A DNA stretch of 45,663 nucleotides from Heterotrichella gracilis. Its lineage: Eukaryota; Sar; Xanthophyceae; Tribonematales; Xanthonemataceae. Below, piece after piece: positions 35,301 to 43,605 of the stretch; the stretch's first letter is position 1; every line of letters begins with the position of its first letter. The position numbers and the translations under genes were made by a program. Where the stretch lies: contig JAULBX010026574.1 in NCBI GenBank assembly GCA_032358255.1, positions 1 to 45,663 of the forward strand. The letters are read 5' to 3'. Under the pieces are notes generated by a model. The model made no database searches, was not told the DNA's origin, and saw only the letters and a program-made list of their open reading frames with translations.

Positions 35301-37508
35301 TCTTCTGTAGATGATTTATTTAAGATTACTGGAGCTATAGAAACTATTAACAGCACTAAAGAATTCTCATTTGAGAAGCATAATATTAGAAATAATAAAT
35401 TTGTACAAGTTGTAAATTCCTCTACAAATAATATAGAGAAAAGAGTTAGGAAATTAATGATTGCATACTCTGGTAATATTACTAACTTTGTAAATGTATT
35501 TATGTCTGCATCTAAACATTTTACTACTAAAAAACAAACAAATGAAGAAGACTTTATATCTGTTGGTAAAGATGCTACTGATAAGAAGTTTCAAGGTAAG
35601 CTTACTAATAAGATGTTAGAGTATCTTTCTATTCAATTACTTAGAACTTCTTTAATGAATCTTCCAGAGAGTATTAGATTTGATATTAAAGATAAAGATA
35701 TTATCTCAGGTAAAAGAGTTATAGAAGCTTATAACAATGCTCTTAATTATCTACCTGCTTATGAGATAGGGTTACTTATGCAAGAAACTAAGAAGAACTC
35801 TAAAAGTCCTTATCCTTTTGCTAGAATAACTGTAGAAAGTTTCTCTAAACCTACTCCAGAAATTGAAGAAGCTATTATGAATAGCTTTGAAGATATGTTA
35901 ATATCCTCTAATCCAGCAGTTAAGACATTTGCTTTAGAATTACTTAGACATGTAGCTGCACATGATAATTATGAATATGTATCTTCTTCTATAGTTAGTA
36001 AATTAAGAAGTAAGAGATTTACTACTCTTAATGAAGTGTATAAAACATTAGAAAATAAGATATTAAGTGGAGAAAATATATTTGATTATGTTGCAGCTAT
36101 TACTGGTAATAATAAAGAATATATTAAACAAAACTTTATTAGATATTTTACCTTAGATAAAAGAATTAGAAAAGAGTTCTTAGAAATAAATGATAATTCT
36201 GTAACTAAGAAAATAGGTGAAAAAGAATATGTTCCTTTACAATCTACTAAAACTTCTACTGGATGGCAATATACTTATGGACCTAATGATAAAGTTTATT
36301 CTCCTATTGTAATAAGAGTAGGCGATGATCTATATGCTAGAATTAAATCTGAAACTCCTAATGGTGTTCAAGTTCTTTCTTACAATCTAATAGAAACTCC
36401 TTCTAAGAGTTATAAAGTAATCCCTAGACAATTATCATATAATGAATGGCTAGCTTTACTTAATGATTTAGAGTTAATAGATAAAGAAGAATATGTAGAA
36501 TATAAAGGTAATGAAGCTGAGAAATTAGAAGAGAAGAATCCTAGAATTATAGATAGAATTAACTCATTTAATACTATTGAAGAATTATTAACTGCTTGGA
36601 ATTCTGAGAAATTTGATGATGAACAAAGAGCTTTATATAAAGAAGATTTTACTAAGAGAAGATTAGAGTTAGAAGATAATACTTCTACTCAAACTAGTGA
36701 AATAACTTTTGCAGAAGATCCTAATTTAGATTCACAAGCAGATGATTTGTTAAATGATAATCTTGAATCAAAAGTAAAAAAAGAAATAGAAGAAATTAAT
36801 AAAACAAGAGATTTAGTATTAAAAGATATTTCTGAAGGAAGGAAAGAAGAATTTAATAAAATGTATGATTTACAAATTGAAAAAGTTAAAGATAAATTAA
36901 TACCTTTAACTAGTGCTGAAATAATTAGAAGAGCTATTAGAGATATTGAAAAAGGGAATATTGGTTTTAGAACTCTCATTCAACTATCTAATACTAAAGT
37001 TGAAAATATTTCAGGTGATACAATTGAAGAACTTACTCAAAAAATAAAAAATTATGTTGAGTATAAAGTAAATTCTAATAATACTAATAATATTGAAGGT
37101 AGAGAATTTACATTTTTTGTTGGAGAAGACGAAAAAGGAGATAAATATAAACACATACTTCTTATAAATAATGTTTCTCTTACTAAAGATGGAGATTATC
37201 ATATTATTGCTACAAATAAAACAAATGGTAATAATTATGATATGATTACTGATCCAAATGGTAGTGTAATATCTTATACTAGAAATGGTAAAACTTTTAA
37301 AGATGTAGCAGATGATCAAATAGATTTTGGACCTAATGATTCTGTTGAACCTATATTACCTAAGTTTTCTATTGTAAGAAATAATGAACTATCTTTACCA
37401 GATGAATTAATAGAAATACAAAATAAAAATCCTAATATTACATTGGAAATATGGAATAATATGGATGAAGAAACAAAAGAATCTCTTAAAAAATGTTATA
37501 TAAAATAA
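32397..37508 (+). CDS. Giant virion protein 2, 1703 residues: two-barrel RNA polymerase catalytic part
   Basis: Carries the catalytic signature of multisubunit-type RNA polymerases. A-D524-Y-D526-V-D528 sits where the beta-prime subunit has its N-A-D-F-D-G-D metal loop, with H533 and P535 at the spacing seen in bacterial beta-prime (V-H-V-P). R485-x-P487-T488 lies 39 residues upstream, as R-A-P-T does in beta-prime. A GNKCTLITS segment upstream recalls the G-K-R-V-D-Y-S region. crAss-like phages carry such a polymerase in the virion to transcribe early genes. It lies in the same frame as protein 1, past one stop. The last quarter (from about 36720) is foreign in composition, suggesting an added domain. 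It probably starts at ATG 32397 if not read through. Confidence 0.88.
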   Translation: MQVVAHITPDLGQFKDYVDITKRGGGLAASGPNHGEGVMPFGMSEDIEFDTPLGKINSTDAAGAETINERINRLIKLGKLAKYDNPTDEINSQMFLDYKLLEAYRMDYREYIRKYGDNDPNALLKVEKTVGYNDDYYIKSSVTVLTRFATSDEVPDEITITRVVNGETKTYTAFQDTNNGKYYLPRVGSELSWMNMNKMQKQKLSAIFAKSAIKKNVHSLTNSQSEDDYKVHLFNYADYRLQQENPSGKLEVKDGSQMIELIDAYFENSNTLKNKMENLISKIKQHNYDIYGPEVRLAINNDIFDPFIEHIKNATEGSALTDRLTEFFEVEKGSFKNSVSLPIIKLKFEQYMMSYFSNKVALHKTAGNKCTLITSQFKGIAEIDGETLSSYEMDLMRTGGKVNKEGKRSKLYNPDKANTATSRELRWIPENGGYAEAIVTEEYIQQFGLNIAQFWNIKPKYDTNGKLIGGNPKLWETISRALVYRIPTQAQHSMLPIRIVDVLPSSYGSSIILPKEITIISGADYDVDSVFIHKPEIFKDGKLRTFKNKDSQGNPDNASRQASWENNSIISDYLELKEEELVTPIKAELKSLQQQLKGLAKEDADEETVENLKDNIALLKLDINNAKNRSLNETLDNLYKQTGNNYYNRNSVEFELPEVMKNDLLEERLSLLSSPEGAKLINNPASDFFKDIYEETFEKVGFPNPKKEAAKYLTYSGQDNMSNEYRKVSTGSKAIGGAAIMNKVFAFAQKNNIDLTSDNIDYLQKLFPLNYNISDRFEDDINLDVVDGEIVITDTNKKLKSDTLSNNVSITVDNAKDQTLIKFHLNDKNISEASVLAGLGFGINRLSLFLQQPISKKLSSILSISDNEVYEGSDFQDNGKKILSYLKKFSDKGISIVTLNDEALLSAVKNYKSFQEVETLLDKNTLTAEDKQKLSIQYTIGILYAELSNIAKDAYTINTILNYNKTIGSSVDDLFKITGAIETINSTKEFSFEKHNIRNNKFVQVVNSSTNNIEKRVRKLMIAYSGNITNFVNVFMSASKHFTTKKQTNEEDFISVGKDATDKKFQGKLTNKMLEYLSIQLLRTSLMNLPESIRFDIKDKDIISGKRVIEAYNNALNYLPAYEIGLLMQETKKNSKSPYPFARITVESFSKPTPEIEEAIMNSFEDMLISSNPAVKTFALELLRHVAAHDNYEYVSSSIVSKLRSKRFTTLNEVYKTLENKILSGENIFDYVAAITGNNKEYIKQNFIRYFTLDKRIRKEFLEINDNSVTKKIGEKEYVPLQSTKTSTGWQYTYGPNDKVYSPIVIRVGDDLYARIKSETPNGVQVLSYNLIETPSKSYKVIPRQLSYNEWLALLNDLELIDKEEYVEYKGNEAEKLEEKNPRIIDRINSFNTIEELLTAWNSEKFDDEQRALYKEDFTKRRLELEDNTSTQTSEITFAEDPNLDSQADDLLNDNLESKVKKEIEEINKTRDLVLKDISEGRKEEFNKMYDLQIEKVKDKLIPLTSAEIIRRAIRDIEKGNIGFRTLIQLSNTKVENISGDTIEELTQKIKNYVEYKVNSNNTNNIEGREFTFFVGEDEKGDKYKHILLINNVSLTKDGDYHIIATNKTNGNNYDMITDPNGSVISYTRNGKTFKDVADDQIDFGPNDSVEPILPKFSIVRNNELSLPDELIEIQNKNPNITLEIWNNMDEETKESLKKCYIK

Positions 37509-37509
37509 G

Positions 37510-40500
37510 ATGAGTAAAATATGTATAAGGCTTGATTTGCCTGAAATAGAACAACTTAGTAATGAATTATCTTTACCTAAAGAAGTAATAGGTGCTATGG
37601 TTAATGTATGGAGTAGTAGAAATAATGAATACTCTAGATGGCCTACTGCTGAAGAATTAAGCAATGATTCTAATAAAAAAAGTATCACAAATTTAGAAAA
37701 TTCACTTGTAAATGGATTTTTAAAAGATTTTAATATTAGTGTACAAGAATATGACTCTATTAAAGAGACATTATGGTTTGATGCTTATACAGTATCAGAT
37801 TTAGTAACTAAATCTATAGCATATCAGAAAGGAGAATCTATTACTTTAGAAGTTGCTTATTTTGCTTACTCAATGTTAGGTAAACAAAATAATAAAATTA
37901 GATCTGAATTAAAATATTTAATTGGTAAGTGGGATAAATATAATGACAGATTTAATTATCACAAAGAAATTATATCTCAAAAAGAAGGATTTATTAAAGA
38001 TTCTAAGGTATGGAAAAATAAAATTAATGAAGCTGTTATTTTAGATTATTTATCTGATATAATAACTAACTATTATTTAAATCCTACAGAATTTGAAAAA
38101 CAAAATGATAGTAAATGGACATCTGAAGATTTTGGATTTTTTAAAAGTTTTATTAAAGCAATAGAAGAATTCTTAACTAAATTATCTTTACAGCTTAAAA
38201 ACAATAAAGTAAAACTTGAAAGATTAAATAATTTAGGTTTATCTATTGCTGATGAAGTAATAAATCAAAATTATCAATATTTTGATTATAATTTAAAAGA
38301 AAATCAAATTCAAAAATACTATAAAAATACTATTGAAAGTGATTCTTTTGCTAAAGAATTAGTAGAATTTAGTCAAAAAGAAATAGGATTAGTTTTAACA
38401 GGAAGTCTTGCTCTTAGAAAAGCAGGTACTGTATATAGAACAGAAAATGAAACTTTACATGATATTGATTGGGTTGTACCTTTTGAATTAAGTTCTAATG
38501 AAAAAAATCAAAATACACTTAATAATATTAAAAAATATCAAAGTACAGATAAAGATGCTGCTGCTGCTATGGCTTTATCTTATGTTGAAGAATTTGATTG
38601 GTTTAAAAAATTTAAAGAAAAATATCCAAATTATCAATTAATAAATGGATTTTATGGTAATGAACATAATAAATATGAAAGTTTAACTACTCAAGGTGTT
38701 ATAAATGGAGAATTTTATACTGAAGATGGATTTCATGAAGAAGAAAAATCTTTTTATAAAAAAGATTTAATTACTAAAAAACCAATTAAAGTAACTGAAA
38801 AAGTTAAAATTTCTCATAGAAAAGGTGATTGGATTAAAGAAACAGGTTATGTTATAGATTTTTTTATAAGATTAGAACCTAAACAAGAAGAACATGAAAA
38901 TTATTTTAAACTTTGGAAAGAAATAATGATTGCTAAAATTAAAATGGGTAGAGATAAAGATTTTATTGATTGGAAAGCTTTTACACCTTATTTAAAATCT
39001 CAAGATTCATTTAATTTTAATTATGAGGGTTTTAGACATATTAATTGGTCAGAAGATAATCAAAATAATGCTTTAGAATCTAATGAAGCTTCTATTCCAA
39101 TGTTTTCACGTAAACCAGAAAATAATTTAAATTACTTACAACAAGTAGAATTTAGAAACTCCTTACAAGTAGGAGAAAAAGCTAACTTTACTTATTGGAG
39201 TGAGACAACTTCTCAAGAAGTTACTGAGAAAGATGTTATAGTTACTAATATTAGTACTGATAGATTTACTGGTAATTATGATAATGGTGAAGAAAGAATA
39301 TTCAAATTAAGTAATGTAATTAATGCAGATGTTCCTAAAGAACCTACTTATGAAGATCATATTAAAGCTAAAATAGATAAAATTAGAGAATCTTTACTTA
39401 AACAAGAAGTTGCATTTAGTAAAGTTAAAACAGAAGAAGGTCTTTCTAGGTTAAATGCTATTAAGAAAGCATTATCTCAATTAGATAATTATAATGGTTT
39501 AGATAGTTTAGTAGATTTTTTAAAAACTCTTAAAACATCTATCTTTAAATCACAAGCTTTATTACTTAAGTTAGCTCAAGATGAAGATAACTCTGAAGAA
39601 AATGTAAATAAGAAGTTATACACAATAGCTTTTGTTAAAAGATATATAGATTCATTTGAGGGGATTAAAGGTTTATCTAAATTGATTAGAAATTCTCCAG
39701 CAAGTGAGGAGTTAAAAAGAGAAGCTATTTACTTAAATAATGAACTATTAGAAACTCAAGGGGAATATTTAGAAACTGTAGCCCCATTACTTGCTAAGAG
39801 TTTATTTACTAACTTTAGAGATTCTGTTAATACATCTTTAGCTAAAATAAATGGTAAATTATGGACAGAAGAAAGATTACTAGCAGAACTATTAAATCCC
39901 TCTACAGATTTAGATTTTTTAAATACTTATGGTATAACTTTATCTAATGCTAATGATGTAATAGGAGGTTTATTAGCTGCTAAAGTTAAGAATGCTGGTG
40001 TTAAAGCTAACTTTACATTAGCTGGTGTGGTATATAAAGTTAAAGATATATTTAAAAAGTTTGCTGATAACACAGAACTCTTTAGTAAAATGACTTATTT
40101 AAAAGATGTTACTATAGATGGAGAAACTAAAAAGGTTAGAGCTATTATACAACAATGGGATTATAAGAAATTCTATGATGAACTTAAAACTAAGAGAAAA
40201 CTAGTTAGTGAATTATATATCCTTAAACAAGCAGAGTTTGCTAAACCTAAAGAAGAAAGAAGTAAAGATTTACCTTCTATAGTTTCTGCTTATAATGATG
40301 CTAAAGAAGACAGAGATAATTATGTTAATAGTTATGGAGAAAAGTTAACTAGAGATAAAATGGTAGCTAAGATGGAGTATCTTAGAAAGAATGATCCTGA
40401 GAAATTTAGTAAATATCTCACTGAAAGATCTAATTACTTTACACCTTCCTCAGAAGAAGTAGCAGATTATTCTTATACAGATAAAGAAGATAATACTTGG

Positions 40501-41007
40501 TACTTTACTTATAATAATAACTACCTTAAACCTCAAAAAGGTAATACTTACTTTCAGACAGACTCTTATAATAACTTAATGGAATCTTTAACTCCTGAAG
40601 AACAAGAGTTTTATACAACCTTTAAGAATCTATATGAGGAATTTAATAATAAACTTCCTACATGGAGAAGATTTCAAGAAGGTATTCTTCCTGCTATGTT
40701 TGAGGAATCTCTAACTAAAGATTGGCAAGGAGGAATAGTTAAGAAGCTTAATAATATGATGGAAGATAATACTTCTCAATATACTTCTACTCATATAGAT
40801 GGAACTCCTTTTAAATTGATTCCTGTAGGATTTATGAGACCTTTAGATGTAAGTGAAGCTTCTACAGATATAATAACTTCATTAGTTACATGGATGGGAG
40901 AAGTAGAGAATTATCATGAGAAGAATAAAATATATGGAACTATAGATGCTATAGAGAAAGTAAACCTACTGATGAAACTCAAAAGAAAGTGGTTACTAAA
41001 AAAGTAA
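37510..41007 (+). CDS. Giant virion protein 3, 1165 residues, with AbiEii-like nucleotidyltransferase domain
   Basis: Residues about 280-500 hold the motif set of a Pol-beta-type nucleotidyltransferase: G298-S299 entering an L-A-L-R helix, D318-I-D320 as metal ligands, a third acidic residue D450 in VIDFF, then KIKMGRDKDFIDW (476-488), much like the K-x-x-x-x-x-R-x-x-D-x-x-D helix of AbiEii/MenT-type enzymes. The gap from G-S to D-x-D is longer than usual. The module lies in a stretch of AAA-rich, foreign-looking codons that ends at M531-F-S-R534. The C-terminal two thirds is helical and unassigned. The last 20 or so codons look out of frame, and the 420-residue frame probably belonged to this protein. 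Target unknown; it may modify a host molecule after injection. Confidence 0.85.
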   Translation: MSKICIRLDLPEIEQLSNELSLPKEVIGAMVNVWSSRNNEYSRWPTAEELSNDSNKKSITNLENSLVNGFLKDFNISVQEYDSIKETLWFDAYTVSDLVTKSIAYQKGESITLEVAYFAYSMLGKQNNKIRSELKYLIGKWDKYNDRFNYHKEIISQKEGFIKDSKVWKNKINEAVILDYLSDIITNYYLNPTEFEKQNDSKWTSEDFGFFKSFIKAIEEFLTKLSLQLKNNKVKLERLNNLGLSIADEVINQNYQYFDYNLKENQIQKYYKNTIESDSFAKELVEFSQKEIGLVLTGSLALRKAGTVYRTENETLHDIDWVVPFELSSNEKNQNTLNNIKKYQSTDKDAAAAMALSYVEEFDWFKKFKEKYPNYQLINGFYGNEHNKYESLTTQGVINGEFYTEDGFHEEEKSFYKKDLITKKPIKVTEKVKISHRKGDWIKETGYVIDFFIRLEPKQEEHENYFKLWKEIMIAKIKMGRDKDFIDWKAFTPYLKSQDSFNFNYEGFRHINWSEDNQNNALESNEASIPMFSRKPENNLNYLQQVEFRNSLQVGEKANFTYWSETTSQEVTEKDVIVTNISTDRFTGNYDNGEERIFKLSNVINADVPKEPTYEDHIKAKIDKIRESLLKQEVAFSKVKTEEGLSRLNAIKKALSQLDNYNGLDSLVDFLKTLKTSIFKSQALLLKLAQDEDNSEENVNKKLYTIAFVKRYIDSFEGIKGLSKLIRNSPASEELKREAIYLNNELLETQGEYLETVAPLLAKSLFTNFRDSVNTSLAKINGKLWTEERLLAELLNPSTDLDFLNTYGITLSNANDVIGGLLAAKVKNAGVKANFTLAGVVYKVKDIFKKFADNTELFSKMTYLKDVTIDGETKKVRAIIQQWDYKKFYDELKTKRKLVSELYILKQAEFAKPKEERSKDLPSIVSAYNDAKEDRDNYVNSYGEKLTRDKMVAKMEYLRKNDPEKFSKYLTERSNYFTPSSEEVADYSYTDKEDNTWYFTYNNNYLKPQKGNTYFQTDSYNNLMESLTPEEQEFYTTFKNLYEEFNNKLPTWRRFQEGILPAMFEESLTKDWQGGIVKKLNNMMEDNTSQYTSTHIDGTPFKLIPVGFMRPLDVSEASTDIITSLVTWMGEVENYHEKNKIYGTIDAIEKVNLLMKLKRKWLLKK

Positions 41008-42251
41008 CCAATAATAGATTGGATGCTATATCTCAATATCTTAAACAAGTATATTATGGAGAAACTAAAGCTAGCAATACTGCATTAGATAAGTTTGTAG
41101 ATGCTTTAGGTAAGTTTACAGCTTTGACTAAAATGGCTTTACAACCTTTTGGTGCATTAGCTAATGCTATTGTAGGTAATTATCAAAACTTAGCAGAAGG
41201 ATTTGGTGGTAGAAATTTTAATGAAAAAAATCTTAAAAAAGGTTATTCGGAGTTTTTTAAACTCTTAAGTAACAATAAAGAAAAATTAGATAATATTCTC
41301 TTCTCATTAGATGCTGTACAAGGAAGCTTTAAAAATAATCTTAGAGAGATGTTTTCTAAGAATAGATTAACAGTAGGAGATGCTTTTGCTCTTTATTCTT
41401 ATGGTGAATATGAGTTACAAGGAGTAGCTTGTTTAGCACTCTTAGATGCTTATGGAATTCAAATTCCTGAGAATGGGTTGTTTAAGTTAGAAGATCTCCC
41501 TAAAGATTTTATTCCTACATTACATGAGTTGAATAAGAGTAATCAAGGTACTTATGCAGAACCACTTTATCACTCAGATTCAGCTTACTTTAGATTACTT
41601 TTAATGTTTAGAAAATATGTTATTCCTACATATAGAAGTAGATGGAGTGGTATGTTTCAAGGATGGTCAGAAGATACTAAAGGAGAACAATATAGAATAG
41701 ATTTAGAAAGTGGGAAGATAGAAAGTGGATATTATAGAAGCTTTGCTGGATATTTAGTTGAAAATGCTAAAGCTTTATATAAAGGCAAAACAGATTTATT
41801 AAATTGGAATAATTGGTCAGATGTAGAAAGAGAAGGTATTAAAAGAAGTATATTTGAAGCTGTATCTATGGCTACAGCTATTATAGCTATCGCAATGATT
41901 ACTCCTGATGAAGATGATGAAGAAGATGGGGCAATAGAAAGATTTATAGAATGGGAAACAGTTTATCAATTAGGAAGATTAAGAGGAGATATAGCAGCTT
42001 ATTTACCTATTATAGGAACTTCAGATCAATTAAGGATGGTAGATAAACCTTTTGCAGCAGCTTCAACTGTAGAACAAATGTATAAACTTTTAACTAAAGT
42101 AATTACTTTAGAACAGTATGAGAAAGATTACCAAGATTTTGAAGAAGGAGATTTTAAATTTAGACAACCTCTCTCAAAATTAAATCCATTTGATAATTTT
42201 TACTCTGATCCAGAACAAAGATATGAGAACTTTCAAGCAGCAGGTAGATAG
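40989..42251 (+). CDS. C-terminal part of giant protein 3 in the -1 frame, 420 residues
   Basis: A helical protein with an amphipathic or membrane-touching segment (about residues 285-300, AVSMATAIIAIAMI), a long charged linker (PDEDDEEDGAIERF) and a C-terminal block (WETVYQLGRLRGDIAAYLP, 315-333) that has the look of the final domain of large injected phage proteins. As a gene of its own it starts at GTG 40989 (no ATG nearby). The frame is already open from about 40929 with typical codons, so it is more likely the end of giant protein 3, lost by a one-base deletion or recovered by -1 frameshifting. The TAG stop is followed directly by TAA. Role unassigned. Confidence 0.75.
   Translation: MVTKKVTNNRLDAISQYLKQVYYGETKASNTALDKFVDALGKFTALTKMALQPFGALANAIVGNYQNLAEGFGGRNFNEKNLKKGYSEFFKLLSNNKEKLDNILFSLDAVQGSFKNNLREMFSKNRLTVGDAFALYSYGEYELQGVACLALLDAYGIQIPENGLFKLEDLPKDFIPTLHELNKSNQGTYAEPLYHSDSAYFRLLLMFRKYVIPTYRSRWSGMFQGWSEDTKGEQYRIDLESGKIESGYYRSFAGYLVENAKALYKGKTDLLNWNNWSDVEREGIKRSIFEAVSMATAIIAIAMITPDEDDEEDGAIERFIEWETVYQLGRLRGDIAAYLPIIGTSDQLRMVDKPFAAASTVEQMYKLLTKVITLEQYEKDYQDFEEGDFKFRQPLSKLNPFDNFYSDPEQRYENFQAAGR
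40998..41004 (+). promoter_or_regulatory. Candidate -1 ribosomal slippery heptamer A-AAA-AAG next to a stop
   Basis: In the frame of giant protein 3 the heptamer A AAA AAG (codons CTA AAA AAG) is followed at once by TAA. A -1 slip here would bypass the stop and join the 420-residue frame. The heptamer is the same as at E. coli dnaX. It is short and A-rich, so chance is possible. Confidence 0.4.
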
Positions 42252-42255
42252 TAAC

Positions 42256-42267
42256 TAACGTATAATA
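42256..42267 (+). promoter_or_regulatory. Candidate phage promoter TAACGTATAATA
   Basis: Second exact copy of the 12-mer. It lies between the giant-protein block and the endolysin gene, 5 bases before the ATG, so it would give the lysis cassette its own late start. Confidence 0.6.
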
Positions 42268-42272
42268 GAATT

Positions 42273-42746
42273 ATGAAAGGATCTAAAGTTGTAGAAATAG
42301 CATTAGAAGAAGTAGGAACTACAGAGTTACCTGCTGGTTCTAATAAAGTTAAATATAATACTTGGTTTTATGATAAAGAAGTATCTGGGAAGAATTTCCC
42401 TTGGTGTGCTACTTTTGTAAGCTATGTTTTTACTTTAGCAGGGTTTCCATTAGGTAATATTGGCTATAAGAAAGGATTTGCAGGCACTAGATTTGCTTTA
42501 AATTATTTTAGAAAAACTAGAAGAACTACATTTAGTCCAGCTCCAGGAGATATAGTATTTTTTGATTGGGATTTAAATGGTAATGTAGAACATGCTGGAA
42601 TATTTGTAAAATGGATTGATAAAAATCATTTTGAATGTATAGAAGGTAATACTGCTGTAGGAAATGATTCTAATGGAGGAGAAGTTATGATTAGAAAGAG
42701 ACATAAGAAATTTGCTAAATTTGTACATCCTGAATGCTTAGATTAG
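42273..42746 (+). CDS. CHAP-type endolysin, 157 residues
   Basis: A cell-wall hydrolase (probable amidase or endopeptidase) of the CHAP/NlpC-P60 papain-like superfamily. C45 in PWCATFVSYVF is the nucleophile, H107 in VEHAGIFVKW is the base, and the polar third residue is in ECIEGNT (E124/N126). GDIVFFDW (92-99) is the usual strand between them. The protein is one domain with no signal peptide and no wall-binding domain, so it needs a holin for release; a holin gene follows in the cassette. The start is ATG 42273 just after the 12-base motif. Its TAG stop overlaps the region just before the spanin start. Confidence 0.92.
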   Translation: MKGSKVVEIALEEVGTTELPAGSNKVKYNTWFYDKEVSGKNFPWCATFVSYVFTLAGFPLGNIGYKKGFAGTRFALNYFRKTRRTTFSPAPGDIVFFDWDLNGNVEHAGIFVKWIDKNHFECIEGNTAVGNDSNGGEVMIRKRHKKFAKFVHPECLD

Positions 42747-42748
42747 TT

Positions 42749-43327
42749 ATGAAATTTTTTAAACACGCTATTTTAGTTTACAGTTTACTATTAACTGTAA
42801 ACTCTTGTAATCTTTTAAGATCAGATGAACAAGTTGCTATACGTTCTATAGATAAGCATAACAGGAAGTTAGCTATGTTATATGCTGCTTATCCTAAATT
42901 TAAACCTGATCAAGATTCAGTTAAAGGAGAAGTTGTAATTAATAATCCTATTATAAAAAGAGATACTACTATTCAATATACTGATACAGGTAATATAAGA
43001 ACTATTAATAAACTCTTATTTGAGAGAATTAAAGATACTGTTTATATTAATAAGATTATAAAATTATTTAGAGATAAGAAATGTATAGGAGATTCATTAA
43101 TACTTGATGAAGATTTTTATAAATTAAAAGTTACAGAAGATTCATTAGGATTACACTTTTTAGTTACTCCTAAAGATACTGTACTTAAAGCTAAATATAA
43201 AGAAGCTTGTCCTCCAGTTTATTGTGAGAAAGATAAGTTTTATGATTTTAATGAGTTCTGGTTTTTAGTAGCTCTTTTAGGAACAGTATTTTTTGCAATG
43301 GTAATACATTTTAAATTAAATAAATAA
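42749..43327 (+). CDS. Probable unimolecular spanin (u-spanin), 192 residues
   Basis: The protein has both marks of a u-spanin: an N-terminal lipoprotein signal (basic MKFFKH, hydrophobic core, lipobox V17-N-S-C20) that would anchor it in the outer membrane, and a C-terminal membrane helix (about 170-187, FWFLVALLGTVFFAMVI) that would anchor it in the inner membrane. About 150 periplasmic residues lie between them, with Cys at 112, 154 and 159. Spanins fuse the membranes in the last step of lysis. Start: ATG 42749, not the in-frame ATG 42734, because the later start gives a clean signal and follows the endolysin stop. It ends in TAATG with the holin gene. Confidence 0.75.
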   Translation: MKFFKHAILVYSLLLTVNSCNLLRSDEQVAIRSIDKHNRKLAMLYAAYPKFKPDQDSVKGEVVINNPIIKRDTTIQYTDTGNIRTINKLLFERIKDTVYINKIIKLFRDKKCIGDSLILDEDFYKLKVTEDSLGLHFLVTPKDTVLKAKYKEACPPVYCEKDKFYDFNEFWFLVALLGTVFFAMVIHFKLNK

Positions 43328-43605
43328 TGGATATAAGTAAATTTAAATTAGCAGAATCATTAAATGGACCTAGTGGTAAAAGTTCATTAACTTTATTAAT
43401 GTCTTTTATATGGGGATTAATAGGTGGATTAATGATGATAACTGCTATAATAGGAGCATTTTTTGGTATGCCTTTTTATAGTGAGATTTTTACTTATGGA
43501 GGATTAATGGTAGGAGCTTCAGCATCTTTGTTAGGTGTAAGAAGAATTACAGCTTCTAAACAAGAAATAAATATAGATAAAGAAGAAATTAAAGAAAATA
43601 TATAA
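43327..43605 (+). CDS. Probable holin, 92 residues, two membrane segments
   Basis: A small membrane protein with two hydrophobic segments (about 21-49 and 54-70), a short N-terminal hydrophilic part and a charged C-terminal tail rich in Lys and Glu. The size, topology and place after endolysin and spanin fit a holin that opens the inner membrane for the endolysin. The N-terminus before the first segment is only about 20 residues, as in class II or III holins. The start and stop share bases with both neighbours (TAATG), so translation is coupled. Sequence identity to known holins cannot be tested here. Confidence 0.7.
   Translation: MDISKFKLAESLNGPSGKSSLTLLMSFIWGLIGGLMMITAIIGAFFGMPFYSEIFTYGGLMVGASASLLGVRRITASKQEINIDKEEIKENI

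Noticed and set aside
36720..37508. C-terminal part of giant protein 2 as a named domain
   Set aside because: Composition is unusual here, but I could not recognise a family, so only the composition change is reported.
42734..42748. Upstream ATG (42734) as start of the spanin gene
   Set aside because: It overlaps the endolysin end and adds MLRLV before the signal; ATG 42749 gives a clean lipoprotein signal directly after the endolysin stop.
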